The notes beneath the pieces are model-generated. The model worked only from the letters and a program-made list of their open reading frames with translations. It searched no databases and was not told where the DNA came from. From NCBI RefSeq assembly GCF_963082655.1, contig NC_081555.1:180522151-180586150 (forward strand): 64,000 nucleotides of DNA, given 5' to 3'. Origin of the DNA: Stomoxys calcitrans. Lineage: Eukaryota > Arthropoda > Insecta > Diptera > Muscidae. A program made the position numbers and the translations under genes. Shown here in pieces: positions 24,990 through 36,095 of the stretch (its first letter is position 1; every line of letters begins with the position of its first letter).

Positions 24990-25918
24990 TGTTGCCTCAT
25001 TGCAAAGTTTTCCATATGAAAGAGACGCCGATAGAGAACAAACCAAAAAAAAAAAAAAAACAAGAGTACAAGTACCTTTGCGAATGTAATTGTACACACA
25101 CACAAACACACGTCATGCTTAAACTTGCATAGTACCTATGTACATCTGTTTTTCTTTTTTTGTTTTGTTTTGAGATCATGTGAATGAAGTTTAAACGTTA
25201 AACTCATACATCAACAGCAAACTGCAGATGATCATGCAAAAAAAAAGTAAAGAGCACAACTCAACAACTGCAGCAATAAAATATAATAAAAAAAAAACTA
25301 TAGAGCTACCAAGCAACCAACCGACCGACCGACCGGCGACGTAAGTACTCATACAAATATGAAGTTTTTTGTTTTCGGTTTTATGGAAAAATAGCTTTTA
25401 TTTGCTAGCCTAGCTTAGTACGACAGACTATGAAGTCATCTTCCGCAAAAATTTGCATTTATTTTTGTTTTTCAAAATCCACAACAGCAGCAACAACAAC
25501 AACAGCTATAATTTAAAGTGAACGACAAAAAAGAACAGCAATGATTTATAAAACCAAAGTCAAAAATAAAAATGTACCGAATTTGATGAAAACTTAGGCA
25601 CGAGTGAGCAACAAAAAGCGGCAAAATGTGAAAAGAAAAAAAAAATGACAATCGAAAAACAATGGCGTGAGAGGAAAAGGAAACGAAGTGCCTCCTTCAC
25701 AAGAAAACCGCAATACAGACAGTGACTATTTTTTCTCCCTTTGCGATTGTTATGACAATCGCCATTCCCCAACCTCCTCTCCCGCAAAAAGAAAACGAAA
25801 AGTGCGAATTATATGATTTAATGAGTTCTTCAATTACGCTCGTACATATGTGTGTGTGTCTGTGTCCGAATGCCCAAATAAAACAGAAAAGAATTCAATA
25901 CGTATCGCAAATGATCGA
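24990..25918 (+). promoter_or_regulatory. Leader-like region upstream of coding exon 1
   Basis: This AT-rich, CAA/CAG-rich DNA is free of recognisable transposons. A donor-like GACGTAAGTACT occurs with GT at 25341, after a GACC microsatellite. An acceptor-like site (pyrimidines, then CCACAACAG) ends near 25488. A small 5' UTR intron of about 150 bp is therefore plausible before the ATG at 25919. GT microsatellite sequence lies at 25849-25866. I cannot pick a start site, and the assignment rests on composition and position only. Confidence 0.35.
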
Positions 25919-26804
25919 ATGGTGGTGATTTTACTATTGCCGCCATATTCAACGAATGGCTGTGATGGAAGAAGTTCAAACGATAGCAGTAGCCCCGCCT
26001 CATCGACCACCTCAACTGGCGATACTGCCATACCAACTGCCACCTATGCCGGCCGTCGTTTGTCCAAGACGGCGGCGGTGGAAGACCACAACAACAACAA
26101 TAGAACAACATATGGATTATATTACGCAACTAGCCCACCATTGCAAGCACCAGCACCAGCACCATCCACATCATCATCACCAACGCCTCCCGCAGATACT
26201 CCCGCATATGAGTACAACACAAATGCAGACGAAGCGAATAACACTAGTCATTATCACTGTTTTCAATCGCCAGCTTCTATATCGCCACCTCCGCCACCAC
26301 TGCCCCAAAGTAATCCACCGTATTATGCTCCTTACTGTTTCGGTGGGGATAGAGGTGGCGGGGAATGGTATCAATACCTCCACCCGCAGCAGTTGCAGCA
26401 ACCGCCCGAGCCCAAAATGTGTAATGCTGTACCCAAACCTCCACGTTTTCGATCACAACAAACACTGGAAACCATACCGGAGCATGTCTCCGACACTGCT
26501 GCACCCACCACGGTGCCGGCAACAGCTTCACCTGCAACCAAATTGTTCTCAGCCTCGATCAGCAGAAGCTGCTGTGACCCACCCAAGAACTTTCCACCCC
26601 CTATCACTTGCAATAATTCTAATTTTTATACTAACACTACTAACTATGTGCGACACGTAACCCGTGTTAATTTCTACGATGTCGATACTTCCCAGGTCGA
26701 GTACGAATCTAGAGACTACGATGGCGATGGTGATGCCCAAAATAAGGACAACTGTGATCTGGACGACAACAATGATTGTAATATAGAAGCTGTAACCAAA
26801 GAAG
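25919..26804 (+). CDS. Coding exon 1 of the large low-complexity protein (residues 1-295 plus one base)
   Basis: The frame is open from before the first in-frame ATG (25919) to a strong donor at 26805 (G|GTGAGT). Codon 296 is split after its first base, and joining to exon 2 restores GAA, so the phases agree. The encoded part is rich in Ser, Pro, Thr and Asn, with a run of five prolines near residues 122-127, a PPYY (PPxY) motif at 133-136, a KPPR motif near 173 and an acidic Asp/Asn tail before the donor. I see no folded domain, signal peptide or membrane segment. The start context is weak, so a different or upstream start is possible. A second long ORF in another frame here is a shadow of this biased composition. 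Confidence 0.72.
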
Positions 26805-26840
26805 GTGAGTGCGTTTGTGTTTATGAAAATTATTAATAGG

Positions 26841-27046
26841 GGAAAAAATGCACTTTACAGGACGCATCCCCGATTTTTTTCATTTTTTGCACCACTTCTA
26901 ATATGGACTCCAGGAACACGAATATGAAGTCCGGTTTTGGGGCAAAGGGGCCAAAGTCACCCACTTGGTGGGAAGTGGTCCAACCTACATCTACACATCT
27001 ATTTTCAGCGAAATCGGAGGTGCGCCCTGCAAAGTGCATTTTTGCC
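26841..27046. mobile_element. MITE with about 30-bp inverted ends, next to the exon 1 donor
   Basis: The left end AAAAATGCACTTTACAGG (from 26844) is mirrored by CCTGCAAAGTGCATTTTT at the right end (27026-27043). The similarity continues inward (GCATCCCCGA versus TCGGAGGTGCG). The element is about 205 bp with no ORF and starts about 36 bp into intron 1. Confidence 0.75.
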
Positions 27047-27119
27047 ATTAATAGTATTAAGCTTAGGATTCGAACTCATTCTAATATGCTGAACATAGTA
27101 GCAGGAGAGTAAAGGCTAT

Positions 27120-27250
27120 CTTTAACAGAGAGTCGATTTCATTTTAAAATTGCTCATGTAGCTTGATGTAGAGGAAAAATGGTCGGACGGAAAACGGACC
27201 AGACAGACGTGGCTAAATCATATCAAAAAGTGATTTTAAGCCAATCGTTA
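27120..27250 (-). repeat. DINE core fragment
   Basis: A reversed GTCY-type core (GGTCGGACGGAAAACGGACC, GACAGACGTGGCTAAATC) stands next to the mariner remnant. Little else of the element remains. Confidence 0.5.
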
Positions 27251-27306
27251 TATTGGGTTGCCCAAAAAGTAATTGCGGATTTTTTAAAAGAAAGGGCAAC
27301 CCAATA
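27251..27306 (-). mobile_element. Minimal mariner-type MITE remnant (both tips only)
   Basis: TATTGGGTTGCCCAAAAAGT begins it and GGGCAACCCAATA ends it. The 42 bp on the left are the inverted right end of the longer copies, and only about 13 bp of the other end remain. TA flanks both sides. Confidence 0.75.
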
Positions 27307-27435
27307 CAAGTGATATATTCATCCGGCCCGAAAATTAGGAACCAAGCGCCTGCGCAAGACCATTGATTTCTGCTTTCAAGACACAGTATTTCAAGAACTG
27401 AACTCTTTGTTTAAAAATACAACATTGTATGAGAC

Positions 27436-28675
27436 GATTAGGTTAGGTTGGGTTAAAAAGAGAGTGCACTATATACTATAAAGTAAACTCTTAAACTCTC
27501 CGTGCTACTTACAAAATCCTTAATTGTTTTCAATACCACTCCCCCAAGTTGGTTCATGTCTGGTATTGTGTATCCACCTAAGTGCCGGTATCCATTAGAC
27601 AAAGGAAATGCTCCAACGTCTTATCATCTTCCTCGCATGCCCTACACATGCTATCACTTGCCACACCGATTTTACAAAAGTGAGCTCGTACTACCATGTG
27701 TCCCGTTATGATACCAATAGCTCTACTGACCTCCTTATTACTTCCTTTTGGTAATAGCCTCGTCTTCGCACGATCTGGATCCCCCATAGGATTTTCGCCC
27801 TCCTACCGACCGTTTCGCTGTTCCACAATGTTGCTTGCCCATTCGTCGCCCACTCCCTTAACTCGGACTGCGTCGACCCGAAAGGCTTCGGGCTAGCCAA
27901 GTTTATTGTCGGCAGTCCTCTGGCCTTCACCACCTAATCGTCTGCCCTTTCATTTCCCCTTACTCCGTTATGACCCGGCACCCAAACGATGCGGATTTTC
28001 CCATCCTCAGAGAAGGCGTTAATCTCCTTCTTACACTGCAAGACTGTTCGTGACCTTAGGTTGTTATTGCCCTTATGGCAATTTTACTGTAGGTAAAGAT
28101 GTTCACACTCGACCTCCTCGCATTAGCACCACACCACTTTATGCATTCCGTGATCGCCCGAACTCCGACTGCAGGACCGTATTATGGTCAGGCAATCTAA
28201 AGCAGATCTCAGTCCTTGGGTTCTCAATGTAAACCCCCAGGCCCACTCTCTTCTCTAGCTTTGACCCATCCGTGCCGATGGCAGCAGTGGCTCGCACTCG
28301 AAACCTCTTCCCTCCCTTCCAGGTTTCCTATCGTCGCCTCGATTATACCCCGATGGTATGAGCTGCTCCCATCCTTAATCCATTCTCCCATCGCCTTAAG
28401 TGTCATAGCCGCAGTGGCTGCCTCACATTTAATCTGTATGTCAATGGGTCGGATATCTAAATAGAATAGTCTTCAGTGCCCTATTGTTCGTGGTCCTCAT
28501 CGCTACGCCTATGCCAAGACAACATGTTCTCTGAACCTGTTGTATGGTCCTTAGGTTGCACTTTTTCTCTATAGCAGTCCTCCAAACTACTGAGGCGTAA
28601 GTAAGTATTGGTCTAATCACGCTCCTGTAGAGCCTATGGACTATCCTCGGATTCAGTCCCCATTTTGAAACGGTT
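27436..28675 (-). mobile_element. LINE-A copy C: RT C-terminus, RNase H, zinc knuckle and 3' tail
   Basis: On the minus strand it runs from the RT thumb (YRSVIRPILTYASVVWRTAI, about 28625) through a disrupted RNase H (28250-27940) to a knuckle segment (CRACEEDDKTLEHF, about 27640) and a 3' end with AACCCAACCTAACC (27452-27436). Stops and small deletions disrupt it. It gives the best view of the LINE-A 3' half. Confidence 0.8.
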
Positions 28676-28821
28676 AACAACTTAGTAAACGAGATAACAA
28701 GACAACGAGATGAGTGAATGCATAAAAGGAGATTGATTCAGATTTCAGTGAGTACACGTTGTACATTTTTTGCTTCTGACTAAATATTTTTCTGCACACA
28801 CACAAACACACGTAAATTTTT

Positions 28822-31187
28822 TATACCCTCCACCATAGGATGGGGGGTATACTAATTTCGTCATTCTGTTTGTAACTACTCGAAATATTCGTCTGAGACC
28901 CCATAAAGTATATATATTCTTGATCGTCGCGACATTTTATGTCGATTTAGCCATGTCCGTCCGTCTGTCCGTCCGTCCGTCCGTCTGTCTGTCGAAAGCA
29001 TGCTAACTTCCGAAGGAGTAAGGCTAGCCGCTTGAAATTTTGCACAAATACTTTTTATTAGTGTAGGTCGGTTGGTATTGCAAATGGGCCATATCGGTCC
29101 ATGTTTTGTTATAGCTGCCATATAAACCGATCTTGGGTCTTGACTTCTTGAGTCTCTAGAGGGCGCAATTCTCATCCGATTTGACTGAAATTTTGCACAT
29201 AGTGCTTTAGTATCACTTCTAACAATTATGTTAAGTATGGTTCAAATCGGTTAATAACCTGGTATAGCTGTCATATAAACCGATCGTGGGTCTTGACTTC
29301 TTGAGCCTCTAGAGGGCGCAATTCTCATCCGATTTGACTGAAATTTTGCACATAGTGTTCTAGTATCACTTTTAAAAACTGTGCTAAGTATGGTGCAAAT
29401 CGGGTTATAACCTGGTATAGCTGCCATATAAACCGATCTTGGGTCTTGACTTCTTGAGCCTCTAGAGAGCGCGATTCTTATCCGATTGGAATTTGCACGA
29501 CGTGTTTCGTTATGATATCCAACAACTGTGCTAAGTATGATTTAATTCGGTTCATAACCTGATATAGCTGTCATATAAACCGATCTTGGGTCTTGACTTC
29601 TTGAGCCTCTAGAGGGCGCAATTCTCATCCCATTTGACTGAAATTTTGTACATAGTGTTTTAGTATCACTTCTAACAACTGTGCTAAGTATGGTTCTAAT
29701 CGGTTCATAACTTGATATAGCTGCCATATAAACCGATCTTGGGTCTTGACTTCTTGAGCCTCTAGAGAGCGTCATTCTTACCCGATTGGAATGAAATTTT
29801 GCACGACGCGTTTTGTTATGATATCCAACAACTGCGCTAAGTATGGTTCAAATCGGTTAATAACCTGGTATAGCTGTCATATAAACCGATCGTGGGTCTT
29901 GACTTCTTGAGCCTCTAGAGGGCGCAATTCTCATCCGATTTGACTGAAATTTTGCACATAGTGTTCTAGTATCACTTTTAAAAACTGTGCTAAGTATGGT
30001 TTAAATCGGCTTATAACCTGGTATAGCTGTCATATAAACCGATCTTGGGTCTTGACTTCTTGAGCCTCTAGAGAGCGCGATTCTTATCCGATTGGAATGA
30101 AATTTTGCACGACGTGTTTTGTTATGATATCCAACAACTGTGCTAAGTATGATTTAATTCGGTTCATAACCTGATATAGCTGTCATATAAACCGAATTAT
30201 TATCCGATGTGACTGAAATTTTGCACATAGTGTTTTAGTTTCACTTCTAATAACTGTGCTAAGTATGGTTCAAATCGGTCCATAACCTGGTATAGCTCCC
30301 ATATAAACCGATCTTGGGTCTTGACTTCTTGAGCCTCTAGAGAGCTCCATTCTTACCCGATTGGAATGAAATTTTGCACGACGTGTTTTGTTATGATATC
30401 CAACAACTGCGCTAAGTATGATTCAATTCGGTTCATAACCTGATATAGCTGTCATATAAACCGATCTTGGGTCTTGACTTCTTGAGCCTCTAGAGGGCGC
30501 AATTCTCATCCCATTTGAGTGAAATTTTGCACATAGTGTTTTAGTATCACTTCTAACAACTGTGCTAAGTATGGTTCAAATCGGTTCATATCTTGATATA
30601 GCTGCCACATAAACCGATCTTGGGTCTTGACTTCTTGAGCCTCTAGAGAGCGCAATTCTTATCCGATTGGAATGAAATTTTGCACGACATGTTTTGTTAT
30701 GATATCCAACAACTGTACTAAGTATGATTCAATTCGGTTCATAACCTGATATAGCTGCCATATAAACCGATCTGGGATCTTGACTTCTTGAGCCTCTAGA
30801 GGTCGCAATTATTATCTGATTTGCCTGAAATTTTGTACAACGGATCCTCTCATGACCATCAACATACGTGTTTATTATGGTCTGAATCGGTCTATAGCCC
30901 GATACAGCTTCCATATAAATCGATCTCTCTATTTTACTTCTTGAGCCCCCAAAGGGCGCAATTCTTATTCGAATTGGCTGACATTTTACACAGGTCTCCA
31001 ACATATAATTTAATTGTGGTCTAAATCGGATCATATCTTAGTATCGCTCTAATAGCAGAGAAAATCTTTTCTTATATCATTTTTTGCCTAAGAAGAAATG
31101 TCGGGAAAAGAACTCGACAAATGCGCTCCATGGTGGAGGGTATATAAGATTCGGCCCGGCCGAACTTAGCACGCTTTTACATGTTTT
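28822..31187 (+). mobile_element. Full-length mini-me/DINE-1-like element with a central tandem array
   Basis: Start TATACCCTCCACCATAGG (28822); (TA)-rich AGTATATATATTCTTGATCG; conserved spacer; GTCY microsatellite (28958-28992); about twelve units of about 152 bp; then CCATGGTGGAGGGTATA (31128-31144), which is nearly the inverse of the start; a perfect hairpin TTCGGCCCGGCCGAA (31150-31164); and ACTTAGCACGCTTTTAC. This order (subterminal inverted repeat, microsatellite, tandem repeats, 3' hairpin) matches published DINE-1/Helentron non-autonomous elements. Confidence 0.85.
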
Positions 31188-31192
31188 ATGTT

Positions 31193-32600
31193 ATTATACC
31201 CACCACCGAAGCATGGGGGTATATTAATTTTGTCATTCCGTTTGCAACACATTTATTTCCGATCCGATTCTTGATCAGCGTAAAAATCTAAGACAATCTA
31301 TTCATGTCCGTCCGACTGTCTATTAAAATCACGCTCCAGACTTTAAAAATAGAGATATTGAGCTGAAACTTTGCACAGATTCTTTTTTTGTCCATAAGCA
31401 GGTTAAGTTCGAAGATGGGCTATTTGGGACTATATCTTCATATATCCCCCATTTAAACCGATCAGCCGATTTCGGGTCTTAGGCCCATAAAAGCCACATT
31501 TATTATCCAATTTTGCTGACAGTGAGTTGTGTTAGGACCTTCGACATCCTTCTTCAAATTGGCCCAAATCGGTCCAGATTTGAATATAGCTGCCATATAG
31601 ACCGATATCTCGATTAAAAGTCTTGGCCCCATATAAGGCGCATTTATAATCCGATTTCACTGAAGATTCGAACGCAGGCATTTAGCGGCATAGGCTGAAC
31701 ATAGGTTTTGGGCCAATAAAAGGCGCATTTATTGTCCGACGTCGCCAAAATTTGGGACAGTGAGTTATGTTGGGTCCTTCGGCATCCTTCTTCAATTTGG
31801 ACTTAATCGGTCCAGATTTGGATATAGCTGCCATATAGACCGACTTCTCGATTTAAGGTTTTGGGGCCATAAAAGGCGCATTTACTGTCCGATGTCGCGA
31901 AATTTGTGACAGTTACATATTTTGAAACTTGGCCCAAATCGGTCCAGATTTGGATATAGCTGCCCTATAGACCGATATCTCGATTAAAAGTCTTGGCCCC
32001 ATATAAGGCGCATTTATAATCCGATTTCACTGAAGATTCGAACGCAGGCATTTAGCGGCATAGGCTGAACATAGGTTACAGTGACACGAATTACATATCC
32101 TCATTCAGGGCGAATTGTCTCCACCCCAAAAAGATATTAGAGTGTTAAAGAAGGCGCAGCGGAGCGGTCCCGGGTTGGCTAGTTATAAGAATATGGTCCA
32201 AGGAGTTGACGGGGCATCCCCAACGAAGGAGGCCTCCCCAAAAACCTCCAGAACGGGCATGAATGTCCAACGTTACAAAATGGGTATCGAATGAAAATGG
32301 GTATCAAATGAAAGGTTTTTAGGAGTTGGCTACAAATCAGATATACATATTTGGGACAGAGTCTGGGACCGGACCACCCACTAAATACGTTTCAATAGGA
32401 CGTGTAGTTCTATCGGGATAATATGAAATTTCGACGACAGTGACTTATGATAGGCTTTTCGACAACCGTATCGTATATGGGTCAGATCGGTTTATTTTTA
32501 GATAAAGCTACTAAAAAGATCAATATTTGTTATACACAATTGAACAATGACTTGAACTTATTAGTATTAGGTCCAAATCGGGACATATTTCGATAAAGCT
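31193..32600 (+). mobile_element. Second DINE-like element, head-to-tail with the first
   Basis: It starts TATACCCACCACCGAAGCAT, six bases after the previous element ends, with a core GTCCGTCCGACTGTC and units of another type (AGCTGCCATATAGACCGATA, GGCCCAAATCGGTCCAGATT). A block with CACTGAAGATTCGAACGCAG is duplicated near 31658 and 32018. The 3' end is not clear. Confidence 0.65.
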
Positions 32601-32607
32601 GCTATGG

Positions 32608-32922
32608 AGGCCACCGTAGCGCAGATGTTAGCATGTCCGCTTATGACGGTGAACGCCTGGGTTCTAATCCTGGCGAGACCATCAGAAAAAATTTTCAGCG
32701 GTGGTTTTCCTCTCCTAATGCGGGCAACATTTGTGAGGTACTATGCCATGTAAAACTTCGCTCCAAAGAGGTGTCGCCCTGCGGCACGCCGTTCGGACTC
32801 GGCTATAAAAAGGAGGCCCCTTATCCCTGAGCTTAAAACTTAAATGCGACTGCACTCATTGATATGTGAGAAGTTTGCCCCTGTTCCTTAGTGGAATGTG
32901 TTCATGGGCAAAATTTGCATTT
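32608..32922 (+). mobile_element. SINE-1 copy with GCTATGG duplication
   Basis: A box TAGCGCAGATG, B box GGTTCTAATCC (one change), full body and tail AAAATTTGCATTT. GCTATGG is found at 32601-32607 and 32923-32929. Confidence 0.8.
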
Positions 32923-32929
32923 GCTATGG

Positions 32930-34435
32930 GGCATAAAAAACTTAATGCTGTTTTACTTGTTTCATGAATTTTCGTTTTCCGGAAATATTAAATTTTTCGC
33001 TTATTTTTAGAATAAATGTCAAGCATAAATGCGTAACTGAATTATTTGTAAAAAAAAAACAAAAATAAGGGAACAACTGCAGTTTTCTGCTACAGCCCGA
33101 AACAATTTTCAAAATGCCGAGATGGTAAAATTTAAGGCCCTGCCAAGTGGCACCCGGAATACCTAGGTGCCTACCTTTTGCGTTTGACTTCGATAATACC
33201 TCAGCTCTAACCATTTCAAATTTCTGAGACTTAAATCTATCCGTTCTCAATTTTTCTATCCCACTGTGCGTCGTTGAGAGTGATCTAAACAATGGCGTAT
33301 ATTTAAATGGCGTGCCCTCTCGCCTTCTCATGCCATCACCCCCCAGTGAACCCTAACAGGGTCGTGTGTTAGGGTGTGCCTCCTAGCCTTAAACAGTGTA
33401 TCATACCGTATATTAGGATGTGACTTCTTTTGCTTACCGTGCCCGAATATCTTGCTTCGCAACAGTGAGATCTTGCGCATCCTTGTGCCGTGAACATCCT
33501 TTAACCCTAACTGTGACGTGTATTAGGTTGTGCCTCCTAGCCACCAATGAGTTTATCGAGCCATGCATTGGGGTGTGCCTCTTTGCCATTCATCTGCCCC
33601 CTGCAGCCGAATCTCATTGAGTACACATTGTCTCCTCATGTCGTGTCCACAAGTGAAACCGAACGGTGTCAAGTATCAGGTGTTCCTTATAGCCATCTAT
33701 CTGCGTGACCTACTGAGTATTAGGGTGTGCCCAGTGTCACCTACCGCGGCTGCTAATCGCATCCAGTGGAGATGCCCCTCTTACCCCCACCGAGGCCCGA
33801 AGTCCAGTGCCCAACCGTGTATTAGGGTGTGCCCACTCGCAATCCGAACCCCATATTCTAAAGCGTTTTTCTGTCTCAGTCCCAGATCATCTTTTCCTCG
33901 GTGAGCTGTACCCCAGCCCCCAGAGGTAAGCTGTCATTACAACGTTTGTTGGAAGTTGTAACAAAACAGCTCGTACAACAATTGCGGCTTCCAGAGTCTC
34001 AAGAAGTCAAATCGATGCACGATTTTATATGGGAGCTATATTCAAATATAAATTTACTTGGCCCATTTCTAATCCCCAACGACCTACATCATTACGAAGA
34101 ATTTGTGCAAAATTTCGTAATTTACACAGACGGATCGACTAGTTGGTATGTCCCCCGCCTATGGTGACTATAAAAACACTTTTTAAATACAATTGTTCTT
34201 GTGTGAAGCGCTCAAGCCCCTTCTGAAAAATAGGAGCCAAATAGTACCTAATTTAGTACTATTTGAGTGAAATGCAGCTATGCTATATTGGTAAGACTTT
34301 TTAGTAGCACAAAAATTCCTTTGTACAAAAAGGCGTTTAGTTACACTTTTCGGATTGCTATAGTCAATATCTACGTAAAATTTCAAAGCTCTAGGCCACT
34401 AAGTAAACAATACAGCGTTAAATATACGATTTGTA
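32930..34435. repeat. Intron DNA with a dispersed TATTAGGGTGTGCC motif array
   Basis: Between about 33360 and 33840 the phrase TATTAGGGTGTGCC or close variants recur six times (near 33368, 33411, 33521, 33566, 33718, 33820), often followed by TCCTAGCC. The surroundings are GC-richer than normal for the window. This may be an old tandem repeat. I recognise no family, and nothing else in the stretch is identifiable. Confidence 0.45.
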
Positions 34436-36095
34436 CTTTTTGGAGGTGTACTGTCTCCTCTACTTTGGAATATAACCATTAACAATATATTATTGTCTTT
34501 GGAAGAAAAAGGCGTAAAAGTGGCCGATGACGTGGCAATTGTGGTTAGGGGAAAGTCTTCCAACACTCTAAGAGATATACCTCAGGAAGCTCTACAAAGA
34601 GGGCTACCGAAAGTGGTCTGGGTATAAATCCGTGCAAGACAGAAGTAGTTCTTTTCAGCAGGAGATACAAGTTGCCTACAGTGGAACCTGTCTCCTTGGT
34701 TGGGAAGAATGTTTCATTTGCAGAAAGCGCAAAATACCTGGGTGTTTTGCTGGACAGGAAATTGAACTTCAAATCCAACATTTTGGAAAGGGCAAGAAAG
34801 GCCACTCTTGCCCTATGCACCTGCAAGAGAGCCATTGGCAAAAGTTGGGGATTTAGACCGCGAGTCATGCATTGGGTATATACTGCAGTTGTCGAACCTA
34901 TAATGCTATATGGTGTTGTGGTCTGATGGACGACGCTTCAAAAATCCACCTACTGCTCAATACTTAACCGGATCCAAAGGATGGCTTGTTTGTGCATCAC
35001 AGCCGCACTGAGGACAACACCATCTGATGCACTGAATTTAATGCTACATCTTATGCCTCTGGACATTGTGGCTACCCAAATTGCAGCGACCACTGCCGTG
35101 AGGTTAAGGGAGCTTTCTCATTGGTCATGTGGCGGTTACGGACGCTGTGTTATCCTTAATACAATATCCGATATTCCAGGCAGTGTGGATTACACACTAC
35201 CTGAGCAGCTTTTTGATAAAAATTACTGTACCAGTATTCCTGATAGAACCGATTGGAACTACGATATCCCTGGTAACAGAAGTTACATAGACTTCTATAG
35301 TAAACGACCAGGTGGGCTTTGGGGTGTACTCTAAAGATCTAGAATTGGTCATATCGAAGAGGTAACCCGACCACTGCAATGTGTATCAAGCAGAGATCCT
35401 TGCAATTAAGGAAGTGATAAATGGCTAAGATATAATGTCATTACGACGATTGGCATAAATATCTTTTCAGACAGCCATGCAGCCATTAAATCCCGGAGAA
35501 CGTATGTATTTCTGAACACAAAAACCGCCCTCGGCTGTCGACAACGAGATGGCTGAACAGTTCAAAATTCACCTGTTCTGGGTGCCGGGCCACAGAGATA
35601 TCCCAGGGAATTCTAAATCAGACGAGCTTGCGAGACTAGGAACTACATGCTGACAGACTGAAGGTTGCCAGCAACGACTTTTGCAGAAGCTGTAAGGACA
35701 TCGAAGAAGAAGAGAACACCCTCTGTGGGTGTTCCGCAGTAGCAGTTAGAAGGAGTTCCACTTTAGGTTCTCATTTCTTTGAGAACCTGTCCGATTTAGC
35801 GGATGTGAACATTCGCCATTGTAGAGCAGAGGTTAGCATGTTCGCCTATGACGCTGAACGCCTGGGTTCGAATCCTGGCGAAACCATTAGAAAAATTTTT
35901 CAGCGGTTCTATTGCTGGAAACATTTGTGAGGTACTATGCCATGTTAAACTTCTCTCCAAAGAGGTCTCGCACTGCGGCACCTCTGGATGCTTCATATTC
36001 CGTCTTCTGTTCCTGTGGTATCACAATGGGCAAAGACGTCTAAGCGAGTCTGATGACAGACTGCCACTTAAACCTAACCTAACCTAACCTAAGTA
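34436..36095 (+). mobile_element. LINE-B copy E: RT, RNase H and 3' tail
   Basis: RT sequence starts at about 34436 (LSPLLWN) and has an ADD box (VADDVAIVV, near 34522), KYLGVLLDRKLNFK (34733) and a thumb (IQRMACLCITAALRTTPSD, 34975). The 34972-35331 frame carries AATTAVRLRELSHWSCGGYG. A degraded RNase H follows (IFSDSHAAIKS near 35460; FWVPGHRDIPGN near 35578), then a knuckle-like CRSCKD, and a 3' end in AACCTAACCTAACCT (36071-36090). Frameshifts and a TGA at 34925 inactivate it. A SINE-1 sits at about 35820-35982. Confidence 0.8.
35820..35982 (+). mobile_element. SINE-1 fragment in the LINE-B 3' region
   Basis: GCAGAGGTTAGCATGTTCGC and a perfect B box GGTTCGAATCC are followed by a shortened body ending at GTCTCGCACTGCGGCAC. 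LINE-B sequence lies on both sides. Confidence 0.75.

Noticed and set aside
25956..26660. 234-codon ORF overlapping exon 1 in another frame
   Set aside because: It lies within the biased exon 1 sequence, begins without a good start and does not meet the splice donor in a useful phase. The frame used by exon 1 joins exon 2 correctly.
28822..31187. CRISPR-like or gene-family interpretation of the 152-bp repeats
   Set aside because: Repeats are contiguous without unique spacers, the DNA is eukaryotic, and the element ends and hairpin identify a transposon array.
32942..33331. 129-codon minus-strand ORF as a gene
   Set aside because: No recognisable domain, no splice or promoter signals, and it abuts a SINE. 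Composition looks random.
36071..36090. A true telomere or interstitial telomere fusion
   Set aside because: The AACCT run is short and sits exactly at the LINE-B 3' end, so a retrotransposon tail is the simpler explanation.
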